DNA of 64,000 bases from Sphingomonas gilva (GCF_003515075.1 NZ_QWLV01000002.1:496001-560000), one strand, 5' to 3'. Counted from the stretch's first letter, positions 33,505 through 45,460 are shown. The notes: generated by a model from the letters alone, not told the origin. Translations and numbers: made by a program.

Positions 33505-34058
33505 GACGAATAGACCTTGTTGACGTTGGAATAGAGGAAGGCGCCGTCATACTGGCCCGGCACGGGCAGATATTCGCGCTCCTGCGTGATGCCGATCTCC
33601 GACGTGTAATAGCCGGTGATGACGAGCTGGCGGAACTTGTCGAAGAAGTCCGCGCCGCCGGGAAGCTGGTCGTTCATCGCCAGCGTCAGCAGGGTGTCCT
33701 GCTGCTCGGGCGTGGCGGCTGCGGCGGCTGCTCCATAATCCTTCTGGCTTCGCGCCTCGATCGCTTCCAGGCCGGCAAGGATCGGCGCCTTGTCCTCGGG
33801 CAGCGCCCAGTCGGCGAGCAGCTTTTCCATGAAATAGGGAACGCCAGCCGCGACCGCGCCCGGCGTGTCGGTGGTCGGGATCACCCGATCGCTGAGTGCG
33901 GTGACCAATGCGCGCTGCTCGGCGGTGAAGACGCCGACGCTTGGCGGCCCGTCGTTGATCGGCGTGGCCTGGGCCGACGCGGCGCGCGCGATCGGCGCGA
34001 ATAGCGTGGCGCCGAACATGGTGACGATGCCCGCAAGGGCGGTTCTACGGTCTATCAC
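33501..34058 (-). CDS. Gluconate 2-dehydrogenase subunit 3-family protein (small subunit)
   Basis: A 185-residue protein with a twin-arginine signal (IDRRTALAGIVTMFGATLF) and the body of the gluconate 2-dehydrogenase subunit 3 family (RALVTALSDRVIPTTDTPGA, FFDKFRQLVITGYYTSEIG). In related enzymes this subunit carries the flavoprotein through the Tat pathway. It overlaps its neighbours on both sides by four bases, consistent with co-assembly with the GMC protein two genes downstream. Confidence 0.83.
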   Translation of the reverse strand: MIDRRTALAGIVTMFGATLFAPIARAASAQATPINDGPPSVGVFTAEQRALVTALSDRVIPTTDTPGAVAAGVPYFMEKLLADWALPEDKAPILAGLEAIEARSQKDYGAAAAAATPEQQDTLLTLAMNDQLPGGADFFDKFRQLVITGYYTSEIGITQEREYLPVPGQYDGAFLYSNVNKVYSS

Positions 34059-34864
34059 TGGACGCCTCCTGTCGCGTCATGGCTGAGCGCCGCTTCGGGC
34101 AGGGGGCGCACCCAGATGTTGCGGAAAGATACCGCCGAATCGTGATCCTGCAGCTGGATCGGCGCGGCGTCGCCATGCGCTTCATATGTGGCGACCTTGC
34201 GCCAGACCGTGCTGCCCAGCCACGGCTGGCGGTTCTGCACCAGCACGCCGTTCAAAAACGCCGTCGCATAGGCAGGACGCAGCAATTTGCCATCAGGGGC
34301 GAAACGCGGGCGTTCGAATATGATGTCGTAGCTCTGCCATTCGCCGGGCGGGCGCGAGGGGTTCACCAATGGCGGCTTCCACGCATAGATCGCGCCGACG
34401 GTGCCGTCGGCATAGGTCGGGTTCTCATAACCATCGAGAATCTGGAGCTCGTAGCGCTGCATGAACCAGATACCGCTGTTGCCGCGATCCTGGGAGCTTT
34501 TTTCCGGCGGATTGGGCGAGCGGAATTCGAGGTGGAGCTGGACGTCGCCGAAGCTGCGCTTGCTGACCAGCGCATTCTCGCCTTCGCCGTCGGCGCGCGG
34601 CGGCACGGTCATCACGCCGTCCTTGACGATCCAGGGCTTGCCGGTCGGCGTCCACGCATCGGGCGAGAGCACCACCGCGTCGGACGGCGGCGCGCCCGGC
34701 TCCGCGCCCGGCGTGACCACCGCCGGATGCGGCCGATCGGCGTCATGCACGCGCCACTTGCCATCGGGCAGCATCGGCGTGTCGCGGAAACCGGGCTTTT
34801 CCTGCGCCATGCCTCCGCTCCCCGCCGACGCCGCGACGGCGGCGGCCAATAGGATACGCTTCAC
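34055..34864 (-). CDS. DUF1080 (3-keto-disaccharide hydrolase-like) exported protein
   Basis: The GTG at 34864 sits behind AAGGAG and is preferred; an ATG at 34879 overlapping the upstream stop is the alternative. The product (269 residues) has a signal peptide (KRILLAAAVAASAGS) and a concanavalin-like DUF1080 domain: LHLEFRSPNPPEKS, GNSGIWFMQRYELQILDGY, GEWQSYDIIFERP, IQLQDHDSAVSFRNIWVRPL. This family includes hydrolases that split 3-keto-glycosides, so it would act after the GMC dehydrogenase in the periplasm. Confidence 0.83.
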   Translation of the reverse strand: MKRILLAAAVAASAGSGGMAQEKPGFRDTPMLPDGKWRVHDADRPHPAVVTPGAEPGAPPSDAVVLSPDAWTPTGKPWIVKDGVMTVPPRADGEGENALVSKRSFGDVQLHLEFRSPNPPEKSSQDRGNSGIWFMQRYELQILDGYENPTYADGTVGAIYAWKPPLVNPSRPPGEWQSYDIIFERPRFAPDGKLLRPAYATAFLNGVLVQNRQPWLGSTVWRKVATYEAHGDAAPIQLQDHDSAVSFRNIWVRPLPEAALSHDATGGVQ

Positions 34865-34875
34865 CCTTCTCTCCT

Positions 34876-35790
34876 TCATGCCGCGTCGATCTCGCGATAG
34901 GCGGCGACCAGCCGCTCCTCGCCGGCGCGGCCGTCGATCGAATTGCCGTGCTCCATGCCGATCACGCCGGCAAACTTCTTCGCCCGCAGCCAGCGGACGA
35001 TGTTGCGATAGTTGATCTCGCCCGTGCCCGGCTCCTTGCGGCCGGGATTGTCGCCGAACTGGATATAGGCGATCTCGTCCCAGCAGGTCTCCATCGTCTT
35101 GATCAGGTGCCCCGCCTGGATCTGTTCGTGATAGAGATCGGCGAGCACCTTTACCGCCGGGCTGTTCGCGCCCTTGGCGACCGCGAAACCCTGCGGGATC
35201 GTCCGGAGGAATACGCCGGGATGATTCACCAGCGTGTTCAAGGGCTCCATCACCATCACCAGCCCGTGCGGCTGGACGATATCGGCGGCGCGGCGCATCG
35301 TGTCGACGATTCGGCCGGTCTGGATCTCGACCGGCAGCTTGCGGTCGAGGAAGCCGGGGACGACCGTCATCCATTTGACGTTCAACCGCTTGGCGACTTC
35401 GATCGACGCGCGGATATCGGCGAGGAACGCCTCCCGGTCAGCGTTGTCATCGCCACCCAGGAGTGGACGGAAATCGGCCCATTTCGGCATGCTGGCGACG
35501 AACACGCCCATCGTCATGTTGCGTTGCTGCAGCGCGCGCGCCATCGCAGTCTGATCGGCGACCGATCGGGCCGCGGCTTCATTGTCCTCCCAGGCGGTGA
35601 AGCCCTGATCGGCGGCATAGGCGATCTGTTCGAGCCTGCCGCCGCGGCTCTTGAAGCTGCCTTCGTGCGGCGCGTAACCGAGCGAGAAGCGCGCGGCGTT
35701 CTGCGCGGGCGCGGCGCCATTCACCGTCGTCGCGCCGACCGCGGCGGCAATCGCGCCGCCCGCCAGCACCGTGCGACGCGATACGCTCAT
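34876..35790 (-). CDS. Tat-exported TIM-barrel isomerase (hydroxypyruvate-isomerase-like)
   Basis: The ATG at 35790 overlaps the end of the permease gene and begins a Tat signal (SVSRRTVLAGGAIAAAVG), giving 304 residues. The TIM-barrel part has metal-ligand segments VMVMEPLNT, HEQIQAGHLI, YIQFGDNPGRKEPGTGEI and GVIGMEHGNS. It is the second of three related isomerases in the operon; the distinct sequences suggest different steps on 3-keto-sugar intermediates rather than redundancy. Confidence 0.82.
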   Translation of the reverse strand: MSVSRRTVLAGGAIAAAVGATTVNGAAPAQNAARFSLGYAPHEGSFKSRGGRLEQIAYAADQGFTAWEDNEAAARSVADQTAMARALQQRNMTMGVFVASMPKWADFRPLLGGDDNADREAFLADIRASIEVAKRLNVKWMTVVPGFLDRKLPVEIQTGRIVDTMRRAADIVQPHGLVMVMEPLNTLVNHPGVFLRTIPQGFAVAKGANSPAVKVLADLYHEQIQAGHLIKTMETCWDEIAYIQFGDNPGRKEPGTGEINYRNIVRWLRAKKFAGVIGMEHGNSIDGRAGEERLVAAYREIDAA

Positions 35791-37088
35791 GCCGTCTCGC
35801 CCGCGAGCGCCGCGCGGGACTTGCCGCGCTCGCGCAGCCAGATGAAGCCGAACACCACCAGCAGGATGACCGGCAGGATCGCCAGCCGCTGGAACGACAC
35901 CGACGCAGCCGCGTCCTCGACCGCCAGCTTCGCCGCGCCGGTTAGCGCCGCAAACGCCTCGGGGCCTCCGGCGAACTCGATCTTGGCCTGGTCGAACATC
36001 GCACCAAGCCGCGGCAGCACGAAGAAGCTGGCGAGCGCGCCGGCCGATCCGACCAGCCCCATCGCCCAGGATCCACCGCGCGGATAGCGTTCGGCGACCG
36101 AGGCGAGCATCGTCGGCCACATCACGCAAACGCCCAGCCCCCATACCGTCGAGGCAAGGATCGCCGCGACGGGCGACTGCGCCTGGCTGAGCATGAACAG
36201 GCCGATTGCGGCAAGCAGGCTCGACACCCAGAGCAGCCCCGGATTCGAGATCCGGTTGGCCAGCCGGCCGGCGAAATGACGGAATACGAACATCAGCGCG
36301 TTGACGTAGACCAGCAGCAGGATGCCGCGCATGCCTACCCGGTTCGACAAGGCGACGTCGATCCACTGGCCCGGCGCCAGCTCTGACGCGGCGGTGAGGA
36401 ACATCGCGCCGAACCAGATGAAGAAGCTGGGGCGGCGAAACACCTCACCCATCATCTCGCCGAAGCTGACTCCGCTTTCCTTGCGGAGCGGGGGAGGGAA
36501 GGTCGTGGTCGCGGCGATCACCACCGTCGCGAGGGCCGGGATCATCACCAGCGCCATGATGCCCTGCCACGGCAACGCCGCCGAGAAGAAGAAGCCGACG
36601 AGCCCGCCGACGATGATGCCGCCGGGAAACCAGGCATGCAGCACGTTGAGCCGGTGGGTGGTGTCCTCGGGATAGAGCTGCGCGGTCAACGGGTTGATCG
36701 CCGCCTCGGTCAGCCCCCAGCCGACGCCGCTCAAAAGCATGCCGAACCAGACCAGCGTGTAGATCGTCATGCCGGTCGCGACGCTGCCCGCGGTGACGAT
36801 CATCAACGGCCCGACGATGAAGCACAGTCCCGCTCCAGCCAGGCACCGCTTCATGCCGATCTGGTCGAGCAGCGCGCTGGCGACGAACAGCGTGATCGCG
36901 AAGCTGAGGAACGCCGCGCCCAGGGCGGCGGCGAGCAGCTCGCCCGCCTGCAGCGGCGCGATCGGATCGATCCATTCGCTCTTGAGCCCGCTGGCGATGG
37001 CGCCACGGATCGCAAGGCTGGCCGCAGCGGTGAACAGGGCCAGCACACCCAGCCAGAACAACCGTCCCTTGTGCAATGTCGTCGCCAC
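35787..37088 (-). CDS. MFS sugar permease
   Basis: A 433-residue inner-membrane carrier with 12 predicted helices. Features include a conserved GLTEAAINPLTAQLYPEDT after helix 4, ISNPGLLWVSSLLAAIGLF in the second half, and a final cytoplasmic basic tail (LRERGKSRA). It resembles FucP/NagP-type and related sugar permeases that use protons. Its place between isomerases implies it imports the sugar released by the periplasmic enzymes. Confidence 0.82.
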   Translation of the reverse strand: MATTLHKGRLFWLGVLALFTAAASLAIRGAIASGLKSEWIDPIAPLQAGELLAAALGAAFLSFAITLFVASALLDQIGMKRCLAGAGLCFIVGPLMIVTAGSVATGMTIYTLVWFGMLLSGVGWGLTEAAINPLTAQLYPEDTTHRLNVLHAWFPGGIIVGGLVGFFFSAALPWQGIMALVMIPALATVVIAATTTFPPPLRKESGVSFGEMMGEVFRRPSFFIWFGAMFLTAASELAPGQWIDVALSNRVGMRGILLLVYVNALMFVFRHFAGRLANRISNPGLLWVSSLLAAIGLFMLSQAQSPVAAILASTVWGLGVCVMWPTMLASVAERYPRGGSWAMGLVGSAGALASFFVLPRLGAMFDQAKIEFAGGPEAFAALTGAAKLAVEDAAASVSFQRLAILPVILLVVFGFIWLRERGKSRAALAGETA

Positions 37089-37116
37089 TCCCGCTCCCCT
37101 TATGTTTTCGGCGCGC

Positions 37117-38160
37117 TCAATTCAGGCCCAGCATCGCCCGGTTGAGCGCCGGATCGCTGCCCCCGGCAAAATCGTCGAACGCCTTGTCCGCCTTGCGGAT
37201 CATATGCGCGGCGATGAAGGGCGCGCCCTCTCGCGCGCCGTCCTCGGGATGCTTCAGGCAGCATTCCCATTCAAGCACGGCCCAGCCCGAATAGCCGTAT
37301 TGGGTCAGCTTCGAGAAGATGCCCGAGAAATCCACCTGCCCGTCACCCAGCGAGCGGAAGCGGCCCGGCCGGTTCACCCAGTCCTGATAGCCGCCATAGA
37401 CGCCCGAGCGCCCGGTCGGGTTCAGCTCCGCGTCCTTGACGTGGAACATGCGGATACGCTCGTGGTAAATGTCGATAAAGGCGAGATAATCGAGCGCCTG
37501 CAGCACATAGTGGCTGGGATCGTAGAGGATGTTGGCGCGCGGATGATCGTCGACGCCCGCCAGGAACCGTTCGAAGGTCACGCCGTCGTGCAGGTCTTCG
37601 CCCGGATGGATCTCATAGGCCAGATCGACCCCGGCGTCGTCGAACGCATCGAGGATCGGCCGCCAACGGCGCGCGAGTTCGTCGAACGCTTCCTCGACCA
37701 GCCCGGCGGGACGCTGCGGCCAGGGATAGAGGAAGGGCCAGGCGAGCGCGCCCGAGAAGGTCGCATGAGCATCGAGGCCGAGCCGCCGACTGGCCTTGGC
37801 GGCGAGCTTCAACTGCTCGACCGCCCATGCCTGGCGTTCGGCGGGCCTGCCGCGCACCGCCTCCGGCGCGAAGCCGTCGAACGCCACGTCATAGGCCGGG
37901 TGCACCGCGACGAGCTGACCCTGGAGATGGGTCGAGAGCTCGGTGATCTCCACCCCTGCCTCGCGGCAGGCGCCGGCGATCTCGTCGCAATAGTCCTGGC
38001 TTTCGGCGGCGCGCGCGAGATCGATGCAGCGGCTGTCCCAGGTGGGGATCTGCACGCCGACATAGCCCGCCTCCGCCATCCAGCGCGCGGCGGAGGCCAG
38101 CGTGTCGAACGGCGCGGCATCGCCCATGAATTGGGCGAGGAAGACCGCCGGCCCCTTCAT
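37117..38160 (-). CDS. Cytoplasmic sugar phosphate isomerase/epimerase-like TIM barrel
   Basis: A 347-residue protein without a signal peptide. Metal-ligand segments are clear: YEIHPGEDLHDG, NILYDPSHYVLQ, MFHVKDAELNP and LEWECCLKHPEDG. This form is common beside Gfo/Idh/MocA oxidoreductases in bacterial inositol-like and keto-sugar pathways. It is separated from the permease by 28 bases and from the cytochrome gene by 25, and probably acts inside the cell on the imported keto-sugar. Confidence 0.82.
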   Translation of the reverse strand: MKGPAVFLAQFMGDAAPFDTLASAARWMAEAGYVGVQIPTWDSRCIDLARAAESQDYCDEIAGACREAGVEITELSTHLQGQLVAVHPAYDVAFDGFAPEAVRGRPAERQAWAVEQLKLAAKASRRLGLDAHATFSGALAWPFLYPWPQRPAGLVEEAFDELARRWRPILDAFDDAGVDLAYEIHPGEDLHDGVTFERFLAGVDDHPRANILYDPSHYVLQALDYLAFIDIYHERIRMFHVKDAELNPTGRSGVYGGYQDWVNRPGRFRSLGDGQVDFSGIFSKLTQYGYSGWAVLEWECCLKHPEDGAREGAPFIAAHMIRKADKAFDDFAGGSDPALNRAMLGLN

Positions 38161-38185
38161 CGGGCGCCCCCGGAAGATGCCCGCA

Positions 38186-38578
38186 TCACTTGGCCGTCTG
38201 CGCCTTCAGATAGGCGATCAGCACCTTGCGCTTCGCCGGGTCCGGCACCCGAATCACCATGCGCGTGCCAGGAACCATCTTGGTCGGCGCGGCGAGATAT
38301 TGATCGAGCGTCTTTTCATCCCAGCGGATGTTCGACGCCTTGAGCGCCGGGCTGTAGCTGAACCCGCCGGCAGAACCTGCTTTCCGGCCGAACAGACCGT
38401 GGAGATTGGGCCCCATGGTGCTCTTGCCGCCGGCCTGAAGCGTATGACAGGCGCGGCATGCAGCGAAGGCCTGGGCGCCGGGATCGGCGACGGGATGCGC
38501 CTGCACGGATGGCGACGGCGCGACTGTTAGCGCAAACACGACCGCCGCCACCGGCGGCAGCCCGATCAAAAATTTCAT
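38186..38578 (-). CDS. Class I c-type cytochrome
   Basis: The ATG at 38578 starts a signal peptide (KFLIGLPPVAAVVFALTVA); the protein has 130 residues. It has one heme motif CRACH, the GPNLHGLFGRKAG segment and a C-terminal methionine ligand in TKMVPGTRM, as in small soluble cytochromes c. As first gene of the operon it should accept electrons from the GMC dehydrogenase and pass them to the respiratory chain. Confidence 0.88.
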   Translation of the reverse strand: MKFLIGLPPVAAVVFALTVAPSPSVQAHPVADPGAQAFAACRACHTLQAGGKSTMGPNLHGLFGRKAGSAGGFSYSPALKASNIRWDEKTLDQYLAAPTKMVPGTRMVIRVPDPAKRKVLIAYLKAQTAK

Positions 38579-38674
38579 TATCCTCTCCGGTCTGGAAACG
38601 ATCGGTCGCCCCATGTAACCGTTCACGGGCGCACGGCGCAACCATTTATCAGACATGGGATGGACAGGATGAAC

Positions 38675-39871
38675 ATGAGCGTAACGTCGAAGATCCGCTA
38701 CGGCATGGCGGGCGGCGGCGAGGGAGCGTTCATCGGCGCGGTCCACCGCATGGCGGCGGCGATCGACGGCGACTATGCGTTGGTGTGCGGGACGTTCAGC
38801 AGCGATGCCGGGCGCAACCGGCGAAGCGCAGAGGCGCTCGGCCTCGATCCCGCGCGCGCCTATTCGACGCTCGACGAGTTGCTCGCGGCCGAGGCGGCGT
38901 TGCCCGAGGATCAGCGGATGCAGGCGTTGGCGATCGTCACGCCCAATCACCTTCACGCGCCGATGGCGATCGCGGCGCTCGACGCCGGCTTTCACGTTTT
39001 TTCCGAAAAGCCGATGGCGCTCAACCTCGATGAGGCGCTGGCGATCGACGCCGCGGTCGCGCGCAGCGGCAAGCTGTACGGCCTCGCCTTCACCTATAGC
39101 GGTTACCCGCTGGTCGAGGAGGCGCGGGCGCGTGTCGCCCGGGGCGATTTCGGCGCGATCCGGCTGGTGCAGGTCGAATATTCGCAAGGCTGGCTGAGCC
39201 TGCCGATCGATCGCGACGGCAACAAGCAGGCCGAGTGGCGCACCGATCCCGCGCGCGCCGGCCTGGGCGGCTGCCTGGGCGACATCGGTACCCACGCCTT
39301 TCAGCTTGCCGAGCATGTCTCCGGCCTTGCGGTCGAGGAACTGAGCGCGGAACTGACCACGCATGTGCCGGGTCGCCGGCTCGACGACGACGTGGCGGCG
39401 CTGCTCCGGTTCGGAGGCGGCGCGCGCGGCGTGCTCAAGGCGAGCCAGATCGCCGCAGGGGACGAGAACGGGCTCAGGCTGCGCATCCATGGCAAGAAGG
39501 GCGGGCTCGACTGGTCGCAGATGGAGCCCAACACGCTGACGCTTCGCTGGCTCGACCGGCCCGCGGAAATCGTGCGCGCCGGCGGACCGGGGCTTGGCGA
39601 GGGGACGCTGGCGCGGCTGCGCACCCCGGCGGGCCATCCCGAAGGCTATATCGAGGCTTTCGCCAACCTTTACCAGAGCTTCGGCCGCGCCGTGCGGATG
39701 GGCACAGCGACCCCGCCCGCGCCCGGCGTGGCAGGCTGGTTTCCCGGGATTTCCGACGGCCTCAGGACGATGACCTTCGTCGAGGCGATGATCGAAAACA
39801 GCGCCGGCATGGCGAAATGGACCTCGCTCGCCGGCGTCCTCGACAGACGCCGGGCGAACGAGGCCGTCTGA
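38675..39871 (+). CDS. Gfo/Idh/MocA-family NAD(P)-dependent oxidoreductase
   Basis: The ATG at 38675 has AGGA five bases upstream; in-frame ATGs at 38660 and 38669 are alternatives. The protein has a Rossmann start ([18 protein letters not shown]), the family SEKPMALN motif and [16 protein letters not shown] with a catalytic His. It is divergent from the sugar-oxidation operon across 96 bases, so both are probably regulated together. It likely interconverts 3-keto and 3-hydroxy sugars in the cytoplasm. Confidence 0.87.
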   Translation: MSVTSKIRYGMAGGGEGAFIGAVHRMAAAIDGDYALVCGTFSSDAGRNRRSAEALGLDPARAYSTLDELLAAEAALPEDQRMQALAIVTPNHLHAPMAIAALDAGFHVFSEKPMALNLDEALAIDAAVARSGKLYGLAFTYSGYPLVEEARARVARGDFGAIRLVQVEYSQGWLSLPIDRDGNKQAEWRTDPARAGLGGCLGDIGTHAFQLAEHVSGLAVEELSAELTTHVPGRRLDDDVAALLRFGGGARGVLKASQIAAGDENGLRLRIHGKKGGLDWSQMEPNTLTLRWLDRPAEIVRAGGPGLGEGTLARLRTPAGHPEGYIEAFANLYQSFGRAVRMGTATPPAPGVAGWFPGISDGLRTMTFVEAMIENSAGMAKWTSLAGVLDRRRANEAV

Positions 39872-39895
39872 GCGGCCGCGCCCACTCAATATGAA

Positions 39896-39929
39896 GCGAG
39901 CCGCACCTCAAGAAGAGGCGCGGGCTCGC
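39896..39929. terminator. Hairpin between convergent genes
   Basis: An inverted repeat pairs GCGAGCC with GGCTCGC at its base and CCTC with GAGG near the loop AAGAA, with one bulge and one mismatch. It sits in the 77-base gap where the oxidoreductase and the exported protein gene converge and may serve both as a terminator. There is no long T tract on either side. Confidence 0.45.
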
Positions 39930-39948
39930 TCATTGCCGATCAGCGGCG

Positions 39949-40560
39949 TTACTGCGCAGCGCCGTCCGCAGCTGCGGCCGCTGGCGCCGCTTCGGTGGTC
40001 GTGGCAGCGGCGCTGGCGCCCGACGCGCCGGCCACCGCCGCGTCGAACTCGGCGGCGGTCATGCCGATGATGATCTTGCCGTCGCGCGCGGCGAAGGCTG
40101 CGACGGGCAGGCGCACGTCGCCCTTCGGCGTGGTCACGGTCACCAGGTCGGCGCTCGCTTCCTTGACCGTACCGACCGGGGTCGCGCCCGACTGGCCGTA
40201 GATCTGCGCGCCGGCGACGAGCTGGCTCTTGAGCGCCGCCTGGGCGTCGGCCGACGCCGCTTGGGCAGCCGCCTCAAGCTCCACCTTGGTCATGCCGATC
40301 GCGGTGCCTTTCTCACTGGTGCCGAACGACGCCGAGGGGATCGCAACCTTGACGGTGCCCGTCGAAAGCGTGACTGCATCGCCGTTCACCGCCTCGATCG
40401 TGCCGACGACGCCGCCGGCGGTGTCATATACGGTGGTGCCGACGGTGAGGGTCGGCTTGGCCGGCGTGCTCGCTTGGGCAACCGGGGCGGGGGCGGCGGT
40501 CTGCGCGGCCAGCGGGCCGGTGAGCAATGCGCCGAAAGCAACTGTCATTAGCAACTTCAT
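39949..40560 (-). CDS. Exported Ala-rich protein with repeated small beta units
   Basis: The ATG at 40560 begins a signal peptide (MKLLMTVAFGALLTGPLAAQ); 203 residues follow in all. Two similar units, VYDTAGGVVGTIEAVNGDAV and IYGQSGATPVGTVKEASADL, each followed by a short beta stretch and an Ala-rich helix with IGMT, look like a tandem PRC-barrel-like module. The end is Ala-rich low complexity. Similar proteins are common in sphingomonads with no known function. Confidence 0.65.
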   Translation of the reverse strand: MKLLMTVAFGALLTGPLAAQTAAPAPVAQASTPAKPTLTVGTTVYDTAGGVVGTIEAVNGDAVTLSTGTVKVAIPSASFGTSEKGTAIGMTKVELEAAAQAASADAQAALKSQLVAGAQIYGQSGATPVGTVKEASADLVTVTTPKGDVRLPVAAFAARDGKIIIGMTAAEFDAAVAGASGASAAATTTEAAPAAAAADGAAQ

Positions 40561-40847
40561 CAAGCGTTCTCCGTAACTTAACAGATATGTTATAAATGCG
40601 CGCACCCGAATAGCGCATGAACGAACGCAAAAACCGCGCGGCGGCGATGAAGCGTGCCTTCCGCGCGATGAGACGCCGCAACTCGCGTGCTGCAAACCCG
40701 CGGGATCGGCCGCCGACCGCCCCCTTCCCCCGCCCTGCGCCGCTTGCTAAGGCCGCCTCCGAATCTCGCATTCGTTCCGGTGCGCCGCGCGGCCCTCTCC
40801 CGCCGCCTCCCCGCCGCGCCGGCATTTTGGAAGGGAAGACCCGCACG
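40561..40847. promoter_or_regulatory. Divergent spacer upstream of aconitase
   Basis: This 287-base spacer separates the exported Ala-rich protein from aconitase. Near its left end it contains an AT-rich stretch (ACAGATATGTTATAAATG, about 40581-40598) that could hold a promoter. The remainder has a frame open toward aconitase but codons and residues there look random. No operator is recognised. Confidence 0.35.
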
Positions 40848-43517
<2,670 letters not shown>

Positions 43518-43532
43518 CGGAAAGGCGGGTTC

Positions 43533-43889
43533 ATGGAGGCACAATGCCATTGCAGGGCGGTGCGCATAACCACCCCTGACCTGCCCGCCTATCTGACCGT
43601 CTGCAATTGCTCGATATGCACCAAGCTCGCCACGCGCTGGGTCTATTTCGCTCCCGATGAGGTCGAAATCGATGCACCGCAGGATGGCCTCTCATCCTAT
43701 GTCCGCAGCGACATCGAGCCGCCCTGCCTGGCCCTCTGGCGATGCGCGCGGTGCGGCTGTGTGACCCATTGGCTGCCGATCGGCGACACGCCGACGGACC
43801 GCATGGGGATCAACGCCAATCTGTTAGACCCGGCGGCGATCGAAGGGATCGAGGTCCGCCGGGTCGACGGGCGTTCTTGGCCGCTCTAG
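43533..43889 (+). CDS. GFA-family (glutathione-dependent formaldehyde-activating-like) zinc protein
   Basis: A 118-residue protein with the zinc-binding cysteines of the GFA fold: CHC at the start (QCHCRAV), CNCSIC in the next strand and CARCG near residue 72. GFA-like proteins bind zinc and sometimes glutathione; most are uncharacterised. It follows aconitase closely and may be cotranscribed. Confidence 0.78.
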   Translation: MEAQCHCRAVRITTPDLPAYLTVCNCSICTKLATRWVYFAPDEVEIDAPQDGLSSYVRSDIEPPCLALWRCARCGCVTHWLPIGDTPTDRMGINANLLDPAAIEGIEVRRVDGRSWPL

Positions 43890-43934
43890 CCCGGATCGGC
43901 ATTTCGTTCTTGGAGGGAATCACCGCTCTCTCCA

Positions 43935-44015
43935 CCGTCACCCCGGACTTGTTCCGGGGTCCATCGTGCCGCCAGCGTGGCGTTCACGCCTCCTCCAATA
44001 AGTCCGGGGTGACGG
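43935..44015. repeat. Palindromic intergenic repeat, CCCCGGAC family (copy 1)
   Basis: The ends CCGTCACCCCGGACTTG and AAGTCCGGGGTGACGG are inverted repeats around a variable centre that holds a second small palindrome (TTCCGGGGTCCA). A second copy of the family lies at 56405-56486. It is a REP-like element in the gap between two convergent genes. Confidence 0.65.
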
Positions 44016-44062
44016 CAGATTTATATGGTCCGGGTGCCACAGCGCCTAAATGTCGATCCGCT

Positions 44063-45460
44063 TTAGGTCGCCAGCGCCCGCCGCCGCGCATAGAGGAAAT
44101 AGACCGCCAGCCCCGCCACGTTCCAGATCAGAAACCACAGCTGCGTCTTCACCGGCAGGCTGATGAACAAATAGGCGCAGCCGAGGATCGCGATGCCGCC
44201 GACCACCCAGGGCAGCGGAGTGCGGAAGGTGCGCGGGGCGTCGGGCGCGCGCCTCCGCATGATTAGCATGCAGACCGATACCGCGGTGAAGGCCGCCAGC
44301 GTTCCGGCATTGGCCAGCGCCGCCAATTCGCCCAGCGGCACCACGCCTGCGAGGATCGCGACGATGACCGCGGTGAACAGCGTGATCCGAACCGGCGTGC
44401 CGCGCGATGATACCTTCGCCAATCCGGCGGGCAGCATTCCGTCACGCGCCATGGTGAAGAAGATGCGGCTCTGGCCGTAGAAGAAGGCGAGGATCACCGT
44501 CGGCAGCGCGATCACCGCCGAGGCGGCGAGATAGGTCGCCGCCGCCGGCTGGCCGAGCTGGCGCAGGATCAACGCCAGCGGCTCGGGCGAGTTGGCGAAC
44601 TGGGTATAGGCGACCGCGCCTACCGCAGCCGCGGCGACCGCCATGTAGATGACGACGCAAGCAATCATCGATCCGACGATGCCGATCTTCAGGTCGCGGT
44701 CGGGATTCTTCGCCTCCTCCGCCGCGGTTGCGATCGCATCGAAGCCGTAAAAGGCGAAGAAGATGATCGCCGCCGCCGCCATCACCCCGCGCTCGACGCC
44801 GTCATCGGCGATGCTCTTGCCGAAGCCGAATGGGCTGAACGGCTCGAAATTGGCCGGATCGAAATAGGGGAGCGCGACCGCGACGAACACCACCAAAGCG
44901 GCGATCTTGACCAGCACCAGGATGGCGTTGACCGTCGCGCTCTCCCGCGTGCCGAGGATCAGCATGCCCGCGACCACCGCGATGATCGCGATCGCCGGCA
45001 GGTTGACGATGCCGCCCAGCTCTGGCCCTTGCATCAGCGCCATCGGCGCGCCGATCCACGCCTGCAGCAGCGGCGCGGCATAGCCCGACCAGCCGACCGC
45101 GACCGCCGACACCACCAAGGTGTATTCGAGGATCAGGCTCCACCCGACGATCCACGCGATCAGCTCCCCGATCACGACATAGCTGTAGGTATAGGCGCTT
45201 CCGCTCGCGGGGATCATCGTCGCCATCTCGGCATAGGCGAGCGCGGCGCAGGCGCAGATCAGCCCGGCGATGGCGAAGGAGAGGATTACCGCCGGCCCAG
45301 CCTTGTCCGCGCCCACGCCGATCAGCGTCAGGATGCCCGTGCCGACGATCGCGCCGACGCCCAAAGCGATCAGATGCGGCCAGCTGAGCGTACGGGCGAG
45401 GACGTGCTCGCCCTCCCCCGGCTCGGTCGTGATCGTCTTGCGGCGTAACAGACTGGACAT
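44063..45460 (-). CDS. APC-family amino acid permease
   Basis: The ATG at 45460 gives 465 residues (a GTG lies two codons earlier). The protein has about 12 helices with the APC-type signature IALGVGAIVGTGIL in helix 1, GSAYTYSYVVIGE before helix 3, and FFAFYGFDAIATAAEEAKNP in helix 6. It resembles cationic or broad-range amino acid permeases. It is convergent with the GFA gene across a repeat and divergent from isovaleryl-CoA dehydrogenase, which suggests a link to branched-chain amino acid use, but the substrate is unproven. Confidence 0.83.
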   Translation of the reverse strand: MSSLLRRKTITTEPGEGEHVLARTLSWPHLIALGVGAIVGTGILTLIGVGADKAGPAVILSFAIAGLICACAALAYAEMATMIPASGSAYTYSYVVIGELIAWIVGWSLILEYTLVVSAVAVGWSGYAAPLLQAWIGAPMALMQGPELGGIVNLPAIAIIAVVAGMLILGTRESATVNAILVLVKIAALVVFVAVALPYFDPANFEPFSPFGFGKSIADDGVERGVMAAAAIIFFAFYGFDAIATAAEEAKNPDRDLKIGIVGSMIACVVIYMAVAAAAVGAVAYTQFANSPEPLALILRQLGQPAAATYLAASAVIALPTVILAFFYGQSRIFFTMARDGMLPAGLAKVSSRGTPVRITLFTAVIVAILAGVVPLGELAALANAGTLAAFTAVSVCMLIMRRRAPDAPRTFRTPLPWVVGGIAILGCAYLFISLPVKTQLWFLIWNVAGLAVYFLYARRRALAT

